Shown here: positions 47,721 through 55,114 of the stretch, piece after piece
Numbering within the stretch: the first letter of the stretch is position 1
Layout: each line of letters begins with the position of its first letter
Source of the DNA: Hanleya hanleyi
Lineage: Eukaryota; Mollusca; Polyplacophora; Lepidopleurida; Hanleyidae
Assembly: GCA_036873755.1 (NCBI GenBank)
Contig: JAVTVY010019051.1
Span: 1-64,000, forward strand
Reading direction: 5' to 3'
DNA length: 64,000 nt
Program-made: the position numbers and the translations under genes
Notes under the pieces: model-generated
Seen by the model: only the letters and a program-made list of their open reading frames with translations
Database searches by the model: none
What the model was told of the DNA's origin: nothing

Positions 47721-47819
47721 TAATGTTCTTTGCCCTATTGACCCTGACGCTGTGCCAATGACAGCGACAGAAAAAGAACGGTTTTTCAGAGCCTCCACAG
47801 ATGCGCTTATGTGCAACCG

Positions 47820-47962
47820 ATATATACTAAGGTCAGTCATAGTGTGCGTCATTCACCGATCGTCATTGGGGCAACCATGTCACCGAGGGACCTGACCATA
47901 AATACGAGAGACAGTCAGAGTGTGTGTCATTCACCACTCTTCATTGGGTCAACCATGTCACC
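47820..47962 (+). repeat. Duplicated promoter/leader, 78-bp period
   Basis: 'tcattcaccgatcgtcattg' and 'tcattcaccactcttcattg' are parts of two tandem 78-base copies, each ending in 'caaccatgtcacc'. Their ATGs are at 47,877 and 47,955. The second copy has 'cataaatacgagagacagtc', which corresponds to the TATA-bearing 'tataaatacgggagacagtc' leader found again at 48,287 in front of the integrase frame. So three related leaders exist in under 500 bases. Confidence 0.75.
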
Positions 47963-48404
47963 AGTCCTACGAGCCATCCTTCCCCTTACACCCCGGATGG
48001 GGTTACACGTCTATGAAGATAAAATCACCATCGTTGAAGACCGCGGAGATGTTTGCTGGTCGCGCGCTGAGACCGTATCGAATACGGTTACGCTACACCG
48101 TGACGGCTGGACCAAATTTAAACGGGTGTTGAGCGGTGAGCTCGACGGAAACCTCATCCACATAGACAATGCCATCTACGTACACCGTGGACCCTTCTTC
48201 CCACGCCTGGGCCGTTACCAAGACCCTACGCGAGGCTTCACCCTAGACCCCGATCCTTTGATCTCACGTCATAAACTTTTTCTCCCTATAAATACGGGAG
48301 ACAGTCAAATATTGTACCATTCACGTACTGACCATGACGGAGCATATAATACGGGCGTTTCTCAGCTTGACCCCCGAGGTCTTCCTGCACGTCTATGCGG
48401 ATAA
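47955..48404 (+). CDS. Unknown small protein 2 (HVYEDK family), possibly DNA-binding
   Basis: From the second leader's ATG the protein reads 'LHVYEDKITIVEDRGDVCW', 'VTLHRDGWTKFKRVLSGELD' and 'IYVHRGPFFPRLGRY'. The copy at 59,036-59,350 conserves this and ends with 'DLWTAFEKVLPTLDKLF', which is likely the true C-terminus. Here the frame instead runs into the next leader after 'FTLDPDP', so its end is altered. The same fold start recurs at the N-terminus of the integrase frame. The strand-strand-'TLxRxGWxxFK' layout loosely recalls PC4-type single-stranded DNA-binding proteins, but this is only a hypothesis. Confidence 0.55.
   Translation: MSPVLRAILPLTPRMGLHVYEDKITIVEDRGDVCWSRAETVSNTVTLHRDGWTKFKRVLSGELDGNLIHIDNAIYVHRGPFFPRLGRYQDPTRGFTLDPDPLISRHKLFLPINTGDSQILYHSRTDHDGAYNTGVSQLDPRGLPARLCG
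48287..48333 (+). promoter_or_regulatory. TATA promoter of the integrase frame
   Basis: TATAAATA at 48,287-48,294 precedes the ATG at 48,334 by 47 bases. It is the third copy of the duplicated leader ('acgggagacagtcaaat') and overlaps the 3' end of the small protein 2 frame. Confidence 0.5.
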
Positions 48405-49378
48405 GGTCGATATCATGGAGGAGGTAGGAGACATCTGTGATGCAGACCCTATACAACCGTGCCCGGCTCATATTCGTCTGTCCCGGGAGGGCTGGAACCG
48501 GATCATCGTGGGAGGAATAGATGCCCAGTGGCAAGCGGATTTGGTCGATATGAGCGCCTTTGCCAAACACAACGATGGGAATCGGTATATCTTGACGTGC
48601 ATCGATATCCTGTCGAAGTATGCGTGGGTGGTACCCATCCGGACGAAAACGGGGGCGAATCTCATAGCGGCGTTCAAGGACATCTTCAAGACCGGGCCCA
48701 AACCCTTGTATTTGCAAACCGACGAAGGCACGGAATTCCTCAACAGACCGTTCCAACAGTTTCTGAAAGCCCAGAAGGAGTTTTTCTTCCATCGTAAAAC
48801 GAAACCAAGGCTTCCGTTGTGGAAAGGTTCAACAGGACATTCAAAGGCCGCATGTATAAATATTTCACCTATAAGAATACAAGACGGTACATCGATGTTC
48901 TCTCGAAACTTGTGAGTGGTTACAATCGAGCCTATCACCGGAGTATAGAGAGAGCCCCCATTACCGTCACCCAACGCAATGAAGCCCAAGTTCGGCGTGT
49001 CTTGTACCCCAGGCAATCGCAGCGAACGCCGAAGGAGGTGTTCAAGGTCGGGGACCCTGTACGGATCAGTAAAGTCAAAGGTCAATTTGAGAAAAGTTAC
49101 TTGCCCAACTGGAGCGATGAGCACTTCCTGGTTAAACGGCGCCTACACCGAAAGCAGCGAGTCTATGAACTGGAAGATCTTCAAGGGGAACCGTTGCTAG
49201 GGACGTTTTACAAGACGGAATTACAGCCTGTCGTAAAAACAAAGCAAGACTACTACACAGTGAAGCAGATTTTGAAAACGGTACGCCGACGTGGCAAACT
49301 GTTTCATTTCGTCAAATGGCAAGGCTCGCCAGTTCCTTCAATTCCTGGGTCGCGGCCAACCAGGAGAAACGACTATAA
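48334..49378 (+). pseudogene. Retroviral-type (rve) integrase with chromodomain, frameshifted
   Basis: This is the Polinton integrase of the type known in C. elegans as F54H12.3. Residues 1-55 are a copy of the small protein 2 domain. The core begins at 'GGIDAQWQADLVDMSAFAKH' (first catalytic D in ADL), with 'LQTDEGTEFLN' holding the second D; a one-base frameshift at about 48,800-48,812 then leads to 'VVERFNRTFKGRMYKYFT', which holds the catalytic E. Next come 'YNRAYHRSIERAP', an SH3-like 'FKVGDPVRISKVKGQFEKSY' and the chromodomain 'YTVKQILKTVRRRGKLFHFV'. A second one-base shift at about 49,332 separates 'KWQGS' from the closing helix, whose stop is at 49,376-49,378. The usual N-terminal region of the enzyme is absent. 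Confidence 0.85.
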
Positions 49379-49428
49379 AGCCAGACACCACTACCGTCAT
49401 CCTTCATTCCACGTTCGACCACGGTGCT

Positions 49429-49896
49429 ATGGACAAACAGCAGCTGCCTCTGAACACAGCGTCTCCCAAAACGCGCAAAGCGCAAGTGGGCGCTGTGGTG
49501 ATATTGCTAACCCTGCTGAGTGTGTTGTACGGAGGTGTGTTTTACGACGTAGTCTATCTCAGCACTCTACTTAACCAACTTAGAACTCCAGCTGTGAGTG
49601 GCAGTCAAACCAGTCTACAGAACTTCTCTACACCAGTCACCTCCGTGATCGAAACGAGCCCAGTCATCACCACCACCAAACCACGTGTACAAGCCACATC
49701 GAGCCCCACACCAAGTATACAGTCAACACCTACACCAAGTACATCCACTACGTCTGAAAACCCACCGGATTTCATCACTCACAGTGAACGCCCATCGACA
49801 ACGACGACCGACGTTGTACCCACCACCACTCCAGTTCACTCGTACCAAATTTACAAGAGCGGGTTACCACGACAGCGCATACAGCTTGAACCTTGA
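49429..49896 (+). CDS. Type II-like membrane protein with Thr/Ser/Pro-rich domain
   Basis: The intact 155-residue protein starts MDKQQLPLNTASPKTRKAQV, followed by one hydrophobic helix ('GAVVILLTLLSVLYGGVFY', about residues 21-39). After that lie about 110 residues very rich in Thr, Ser and Pro with repeats such as 'STPTPSTSTTSE', suggesting dense O-glycosylation. The second copy (59,794) keeps the N-terminal basic segment and the helix but has a less Thr-rich ectodomain. It ends with 'HSYQIYKSGLPRQRIQ', conserved in copy 2 as 'HSYQIRHSQLARQRI'. The stop TGA overlaps the ATPase start in a (T/A)TGA arrangement. Its role is unknown; a virion membrane or surface protein is possible. No known family was recognised. 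Confidence 0.7.
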   Translation: MDKQQLPLNTASPKTRKAQVGAVVILLTLLSVLYGGVFYDVVYLSTLLNQLRTPAVSGSQTSLQNFSTPVTSVIETSPVITTTKPRVQATSSPTPSIQSTPTPSTSTTSENPPDFITHSERPSTTTTDVVPTTTPVHSYQIYKSGLPRQRIQLEP

Positions 49897-50535
49897 ACCC
49901 TCCGTGGCGGCATCCCTTGACTTGCGTCATCGCAGGACCGACGGGCTCCGGCAAAACGCACTTCGTCAGGAAGCTCCTTCAACACGCCGACAGCATGATC
50001 ACACCACCCACTCATGTGGTGTTATGTAGAATGGCAGGCAGCGTATTCAGCAATGCCCCATATCACGTTCGTGGAAGGCCTACCTAACCTGGCCGACTTG
50101 GAACCCGACACCTTGGTGGTTCTGGATGATCTCATGGCGGAGACGGATGCGCGGGTCACCCAACTCTTTACCAAAGGCAGCCATCATCGACGGCTCAGCA
50201 TCATCTACATTGTGCAGAATCTGTTCAGTAAAAACAAAGAACATCGGAACATCAGCTTAAATGCCCACTACCTGGTGGTCTTCAAAAACCCGAGAGATAC
50301 CACTCAACTGCTGCACCTGGCGAGACAGATGTATCCCGGCCGCACACCGTTTGCGTTGGAAGCCTTTAAAGATGCGACAACCCCTCAGCACGGGTATATG
50401 CTCTTCGACCTCAAGCAAGCCATCCCCGATCACCTTCGACTACGGACCGGAATTTTCCCGGAGAGACCCACCACGTTTACATGCAAAAATAACACACCCA
50501 CAGTGGCTTCAAAAACCTGGGGTGTGTGTGTTTGA
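49893..50535 (+). pseudogene. A32/FtsK-like DNA packaging ATPase, frameshifted
   Basis: The Walker A motif is intact in 'CVIAGPTGSGKTHFVRKLL'. The first frame then shifts by one base at about 50,000-50,014, after which the protein continues as 'WCYVEWQAAYSAMPHITFVE' and 'TLVVLDDLMAE' (Walker B, hydrophobic strand followed by DD). 'HHRRLSIIYIVQNLF' is the sensor-like strand with N/Q. The usual ATG start is TTG here (ATG in copy 2), another sign of decay. The C-terminus differs by a one-base shift between copies; in copy 2 it continues through 'CVFDDEDNK'. The enzyme would drive genome packaging into the capsid in a complete element. Confidence 0.88.
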
Positions 50536-50545
50536 TGATGGGGAT

Positions 50546-50551
50546 AATAAA
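50546..50551 (+). terminator. AATAAA after the ATPase gene
   Basis: AATAAA within 'gataataaaaag' follows the ATPase C-terminus. The same signal is conserved at 60,682-60,687 in the second copy, which supports it as a real polyadenylation signal dividing the gene block into an integrase-ATPase transcript and a capsid transcript. Confidence 0.5.
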
Positions 50552-50605
50552 AAGAATTAATACCACATCATGGTTGACTTTGTCTCTGTTTTAGCATTAG
50601 TTGTC

Positions 50606-50948
50606 ATGATGTCTGCGCGAGTACGGAACACGCCCCGACGCTCCGTGTATTGAAGACGGCCCCACCCGAGTTGGTCCGAATCATTGTACGCGGTGCGGAC
50701 CCTGGGCTTGTACGCTATCTGTGCGAGATCGGGTACAACCTGTTAAAAGGCAACGTACCACTGACTCCGGTTCAGAAGACCAAGTTGACTAAGCATAAGA
50801 CAGGTCTCCGAACCCTAGTCCAGAAGCGAGTCTCTCAAACACAAAAGAAAAAGGTGTGCAGAAAGGCGGCTTTCTCGGGGCCATCTTAGCACCGTTGGCC
50901 GCTTCCGTGCTGGGTCCAGTATTGGGTGGACTCTTCGGCCGACAATGA
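50606..50948 (+). pseudogene. Small basic protein with hydrophobic C-terminus, virion-core-like
   Basis: The gene starts at tandem ATGs (50,606/50,609) with 'MSARVR', conserved in copy 2. After a one-base shift it reads 'PELVRIIVRGADPGLVRYLC' and 'YNLLKGNVPLTPVQKTKLTK', a motif I associate with Polinton-type elements of invertebrates. A Lys-rich stretch 'RVSQTQKKK' follows. A further one-base shift at about 50,852 leads to the hydrophobic, glycine-rich end 'GGFLGAILAPLAASVLGPVL'. The stop at 50,946-50,948 overlaps the next ATG (ATGA). The combination of a basic body and an amphipathic tail suggests a minor virion protein, by analogy with adenovirus core or lytic peptides; this is inference. 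Confidence 0.65.
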
Positions 50949-51771
50949 ACCACACGAATAAAATGGTCCTCGTCGAACCACGGCTCCTTCAAAACCTCCA
51001 ATCGCCCTACCCTGTCCCACCTACGGTGAAGACCATAATCACCCTCGATGAAGAGATGCAACAGATCTTACAAAGACCGGGGTTAAGCGACAGTAAGAAA
51101 GTACAACGGTACAATGAGACGCTTCAACATGGACCAATACAAAACCCTCTTTACCCCAGCACCACCGCCACCACCACCACCACGCGACACACCGCCGACC
51201 TCAGCACCGCTCCAACAGCCGCCATTACCAGGGATACCACTCACCGCCCCACAGTGGGTGGAAGATGGAGTCCTGAAGAGTGTACCTGCATCGTTCAAGA
51301 AACAAGCTGGCCTGGTATTACAACGGATGAAACAGAATTCTAACATGACTTGGAATGATAAAGGTGAACTACTGGTACAGAATCAGGTGGTCCCCGGTAC
51401 CCACATTACGGATTTAGTGAATGACCTGATGCGTCAACGCAGGTCGCACATGGATCCTCGAGGATGGGAGGTCTTCGCTCAAGGCTTGAAAGACATGCAT
51501 GTACCACAGGAATTGGTGGGGAACCCCCCAGCCCTGGGCCTGGATGCAGCGGACCCAGAAATCGCCGAGTGGCCCACTACCTTCTTGGGAAGCCGTGTGG
51601 GAACCGGAGTCACCCCCCAAAACACCACAACAACGGGCACCTTCTTTTCACTCCTTTAAAAAGCCACCCTTGATCAAGACACCCTACATCTCCAGAGCCG
51701 TGACACGTAGCAAGTCACCGCGACGAACACGACGCCGGTCACAACCGCCCAAGGCCTGGAACACCTACTAA
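50945..51771 (+). pseudogene. Conserved virion-associated protein of Polinton-type elements, frameshifted
   Basis: The N part 'MNHTNKMVLVEPRLLQNLQS' leads to 'LDEEMQQILQRPGLSDSKKV' and 'QRYNETLQ'. Copy 2 continues smoothly through 'RYMPFIDQYKTP', whereas here a deletion shifts the frame at about 51,125. The second frame has a proline run, then 'GVLKSVPASFKKQAGLVLQR', 'MTWNDKGELLVQNQVVPGTH' and 'ITDLVNDLMRQRRSHMDPRG', followed by 'MHVPQELVGNP'. A further shift at about 51,600 leads to a basic tail 'SRAVTRSKSPRRTRRRS' that copy 2 also conserves. The basic tail suggests DNA or capsid-interior binding. The family's exact role is not known to me. Confidence 0.7.
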
Positions 51772-51804
51772 AACCAACAGCAGCAGCAGGACAAGTCAGT
51801 CGCC

Positions 51805-52593
51805 ATGTTTTACCTCACCCTACCCAGTAACAGTTCTCTGGATGTGTTTCCTGACAACACCTTGGCCAAGTACCTGACCCAATTACCTCAACCGTTGCAT
51901 TTACCTGGACGATGGAAATGTGGCCTCGTGGATATCCAATACCCTTACTCGTGGTACAAGGTTCGAGCCAATGAAGTGTCGTACGAGGTGACTTACGAAG
52001 GAAAAAACACCCGACTCACCATCCCCGAAGGCCAATACGATACCCCCAAGGAGTTCTTGCAGGGGCTGACAAGAATGTTGCATTATAAGGCTCTACGGGA
52101 GGTCACGAATACTTCAACACCCGTCAAATCCTTTCCCTTCAAGAATCAAGTGGACTTCGATTACAACGCACACAACGACAAGGCACAGATCCTCCTCACC
52201 GCCAACGTGAGTGTCGTACTGAGTCCTATCCTACAGCAAATGCTGGGTCTCGCTCACCCAACCTACACGGGTCCATCCGAGGACCATGGCCAGATCCCGA
52301 TGGATATGAAGTCGGGTATGTACGGATTCTACGTCTACTCGGACGTGGTCGACAACCACATCATGGGCAATACCAGCACACCTCTGTTACGGGTGGTCCC
52401 CATTAAAAAGACGTATGGAGATCAAATCACCCACAGTTTCACCCACACGCTCTACCTACCCGTAAGACAAACCGGCATCAACAGCATCACGGTGGATATA
52501 AGAGATGACACGGGACGACCGGTGGCATTCGAACGAGGAAAAGTGGTGCTGACACTTCATTTTCGACACGCACGTGCTCCCCACTTTGTATAA
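51805..52593 (+). CDS. Penton-like minor capsid protein (single jelly roll)
   Basis: The intact 262-residue protein opens with 'MFYLTLPSNSSLDVFPDNTL' and 'LPGRWKCGLVDIQYPYSWYK', the typical start of this Polinton family. The middle has 'YGFYVYSDVVDNHIMG' and 'PLLRVVPIKKTYGDQ', and the end 'GRPVAFERGKVVLTLHF'. Alternating beta-rich segments are consistent with a single jelly roll that would occupy the capsid vertices. It is one of the few large genes in the element without a stop or frameshift, although its middle looks shorter than in relatives I recall. Its stop overlaps the next gene (TAATG). Copy 2 retains only fragments at 61,640-62,186. Confidence 0.8.
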   Translation: MFYLTLPSNSSLDVFPDNTLAKYLTQLPQPLHLPGRWKCGLVDIQYPYSWYKVRANEVSYEVTYEGKNTRLTIPEGQYDTPKEFLQGLTRMLHYKALREVTNTSTPVKSFPFKNQVDFDYNAHNDKAQILLTANVSVVLSPILQQMLGLAHPTYTGPSEDHGQIPMDMKSGMYGFYVYSDVVDNHIMGNTSTPLLRVVPIKKTYGDQITHSFTHTLYLPVRQTGINSITVDIRDDTGRPVAFERGKVVLTLHFRHARAPHFV

Positions 52594-52997
52594 TGAATGT
52601 GCCCTACGAGTGCGGTGCACGCAGTTATATGGACTATTATGCCCAACAGGCCGGGGGTGGCCTTCCGGTATTTGCAGGTGCACGCATGCAACGAGGATAT
52701 GGGCTGGGGAACATACTCGAGAGTATCGTCAAAACGTTATTGCCCTCGGTGACGCGTGGGGTGAAAGCGATCGGCAAACAAGCGGTTCGCAGTGGACTGC
52801 AAGTCGCCGGTGATGTCTTGGGTGGTACGGCACCCAACGAAGCCTTGAAACGGCGGCCCAAAGAAGCGGGAGGCGTCTTGGTGGCCACAGCACAACGCAC
52901 CGTAGGGAATAAAAGACCTGCACCACCGAGACCACGCAACAGTCGAGATCCGACCCAGCGACGACGCACATCGAAGACCCAGGATATCTTTTCTTAA
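52593..52997 (+). CDS. Small GLG-motif virion protein, adenovirus pVI/pX-like candidate
   Basis: The intact 134-residue protein contains 'GGGLPVFAGARMQRGYGLGN' followed by an amphipathic helix 'LESIVKTLLPSVTRGVKAIG' and 'LQVAGDVLGGTAPNEALKRR'. The C-terminal third is Arg/Lys/Pro-rich ('KRPAPPRPRNSRDPTQRRRT'). The order of a Gly-rich segment, an amphipathic helix and a basic tail is common to minor capsid-interior proteins placed next to MCP in Polinton-like and adintovirus elements. It starts on the TAATG overlap and ends two bases before the MCP start codon. Its function is inferred only from layout. Confidence 0.6.
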   Translation: MNVPYECGARSYMDYYAQQAGGGLPVFAGARMQRGYGLGNILESIVKTLLPSVTRGVKAIGKQAVRSGLQVAGDVLGGTAPNEALKRRPKEAGGVLVATAQRTVGNKRPAPPRPRNSRDPTQRRRTSKTQDIFS

Positions 52998-52999
52998 AC

Positions 53000-54299
53000 A
53001 TGTTCTTAATCCACGCAGAGCCCTGCCCCTCCACCAACAGTGAATTTGATTTGTGGACCGTCCCGCCCACACAGACCAGTGCCAAACAAGGATTATGGGT
53101 GGAGCATCTCCCGCTCTCCAGCATCAACAGGCCCATCGAGTTCACCATCAGTATTGCAGATACGGCCTATGTGCATTTAGCCCGTACATACTTGTACGTG
53201 AAAGCCAAGGTCGTCAACGGGGATGGCTCCAGAATCGTCCAAGCTGCAACGGTGGGCCCGACGAATCTCTGGCTGCACTCTATGTTTCAACAGGTGGATA
53301 TTTTTATCAGCGACAAACTCATCAGTGACTCGACCAACACGTACCCCTATCGAGCCTACATCGAGACACTGTTGTATGGACGAGAGGCTAAAGAATCTCA
53401 GCTGACAGCCGCTTTATTCTACCAAGACACAGTCGAGCACATGGACACGGTGGACAATGAAGGATATAACAAACGGAAGGCTTTCACCGCGAACGGCGTC
53501 TCGATGGATCTCATGGGTCGACTGCACGCAGACCTCTTCATGCAAGACCGGTACCTCTTGAACAAGATCCCCCTCAAAATCTGACTGATACGGGCGCCTC
53601 CGACCTTCGCCTTGATGGCCACTAACGTAGACGGGCATGCAGCTGACTATAAGATTGTCATCCAAGACGCAGTCCTGTATATCCGAAAAGTGAAACCGAA
53701 TCCAGCCGTTCAACTGGGACACATGACAGCCTTGGAAACAAAACCAGCCCAGTACCCTATCCGAAGTGTACAAACCAAAGTGTTCTCTGTGCCTGCTGGA
53801 AATATGAGCGCCAACAAAGGAAACCTGTTCCTGGGGGAACTACCCAAACGACTGATCCTGGCCTGTGTGGAAAATACTAGTTTCAGCGGAGCCCACCCAG
53901 AGAACCCGTTTGACTTTCAACATTTCGGCATCAACGTTGTGGCCCTGCATGTGGACGGACAACAGGTCCCAGCCACGGCCTTAACGCCGAACTTTGGGCG
54001 GGAATTTCATTCGAGCCTGTCAGAGCCTGTTTACAGCCACCGGTCAAATCAACCAGGACTAAGGGAATATGATCAGTCGGGAGGACTACGCAAACGGATA
54101 CACGTTGTTCTGTTTCGATCTGACCCCCACCTTAGAGAACGACCATCAGCTGGCCCTGGCCAAGCAAGGCAATTTACGGTTGGAAATCCACTTTGCGCGA
54201 GCCCTCGGGACCACCGTCGATGTGATCTCCTACGCCGAGTTTGACAACATCATTCAAGTGGACAAGGCGCGCAACGTCCTGTGTGACTTTGCCACCTAA
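53000..54299 (+). pseudogene. Major capsid protein (double jelly roll), broken in three places
   Basis: This is the Polinton MCP, related to the C. elegans protein known as F54H12.2. It begins after 'PCPSTNSEFDLWTVPPTQTS' and shows 'TYLYVKAKVVNGDG', 'LWLHSMFQQVDIFISDKLIS', 'NTYPYRAYIETLLYG', 'MGRLHADLFMQDRYLLNKIP' and, after a TGA at 53,582-53,584, 'YKIVIQDAVLYIRKVKPNPA' and 'NLFLGELPKRLI'. A one-base shift near 54,003 and a TAA at 54,060-54,062 follow, then 'MISREDYANGYTLFCFDLTP' and 'VISYAEFDNIIQVDKARNVL'. Copy 2 reads CGA where the first TGA stands, so this stop is a private CGA-to-TGA change. In a live element the protein would form the capsid shell. Confidence 0.92.
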
Positions 54300-54300
54300 C

Positions 54301-54774
54301 ATGGATACAGACCAGATAACCACCGTGCTGGATAATGACCCAGGGACACGTATGGTCTTTCAAGGGGTGTTCGCCCGAGATGTGTTCCCATTAGACCGTA
54401 TGTATCCTGCTGCTTACGTTCTCAGCACGGACCCGATGGATCGGCCCGGTGAACATTGGGTGGGCGTGTACTTGACAGAACATCAGGTCGAATACTTTGA
54501 CCCGTACGGCCTGCCACCCCTCCATCCCGATTTAACAGACTTCATGGATCACGGCACAGAGACGTGGTGTTGAAACAGTCAAACGTTGCAAAGCCTGACC
54601 AGTAGCGTGGGCGGACAATATTGCTTGTTTCACCTGTACCATCGATGCCGGGGAAGAACCTTATCTACCATCGTACAGATGTTTGACGAGTACTCCAAGG
54701 CCGAGGACCGCGATGTACTCGTATATGACTGGGCCGCCCATCATTTCGATGTACAAGCCCTGCTCTGGGCTTAA
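54301..54774 (+). pseudogene. Adenain-like (C5) maturation protease, stop codon and lost active-site Cys
   Basis: The protease starts at 54,301, two bases after the MCP stop. 'GVFARDVFPLDRMYPAAYVL', 'GEHWVGVYL' (catalytic His) and 'VEYFDPYGLPPL' (acidic residue) are recognisable. A TGA at 54,571-54,573 interrupts 'GTETW'; copy 2 has TGG there. The catalytic loop reads VGGQYC (about 54,610-54,628), where the family and copy 2 have a Cys at the second position, so the nucleophile is replaced by Gly. The protein ends 'VLVYDWAAHHFDVQALLWA'. The family cleaves capsid proteins during virion maturation. This copy would be inactive twice over. Confidence 0.88.
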
Positions 54775-54862
54775 GTTCTTTCACGAAAAGCCCCCTGTTC
54801 TGGGCTTAAGCTCTATCGATTTCAATGTACAAGCCCCTGTTCTGGGCTTCAGTTTTCACGTG
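54750..54862 (+). repeat. Short tandem duplications at the protease 3' end
   Basis: 'tgtacaagccc' plus 'tgttctgggctt' occurs in three partial copies at about 54,749, 54,788 and 54,828, duplicating the last codons of the protease into the 3' UTR. It implies local slippage or repair after the gene was laid down. Copy 2 has only one 'atgtacaagccacgttctga'. Confidence 0.7.
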
Positions 54863-54896
54863 GTTGTTCTCACGTTGTTGTTGTTATTTATTGTTG

Positions 54897-54902
54897 AATA
54901 AA
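54897..54902 (+). terminator. AATAAA at the end of the capsid gene block
   Basis: AATAAA follows the protease by about 120 bases, in 'gttgaataaaaaac'. It is the first canonical signal after the last gene. Copy 2 has 'gttgaaaacaaatgagatct' at the same place and so has lost it. From here to the inner edge of the right TIR (about 55,115) nothing else is present. Confidence 0.5.
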
Positions 54903-55114
54903 AAACAAAATGAGATCTCACCAAAAAAACCTGTGTGTTTTCTATATGAGCATAAAACAAGCGGCCATGAAGGCTATAACAGACATGTGGGGATTCGGTC
55001 AAACTGGCCTTGAACACCGTGGAGTAAGTAGCCAATCAGTGGCCTAGGATGGGGCCAAATGTAACCAATCAATGTCCAGAAAACAATGCAAGGGCACTGC
55101 AGTAAAATAGAGAG

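Noticed and set aside
48795..48815. Programmed -1 frameshift in the integrase
   Set aside because: The change of frame is in the right direction, but no X-XXY-YYZ slippery heptamer lies in the zero frame there, and other genes in the element carry similar random one-base shifts.
48286..49124. Minus-strand frames of 168 and 218 codons opposite the integrase
   Set aside because: They are antisense shadows of a GC-rich coding region; the plus strand carries the recognisable integrase motifs.
52637..53773. Minus-strand frames opposite the GLG protein and MCP
   Set aside because: They are shadows; the plus-strand products match known virion protein families and the other copy.
47436..54774. Search for a DNA polymerase B, primase or helicase in the core
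   Set aside because: No frame shows polymerase-like acidic boxes or helicase motifs, and the space is accounted for by other genes.
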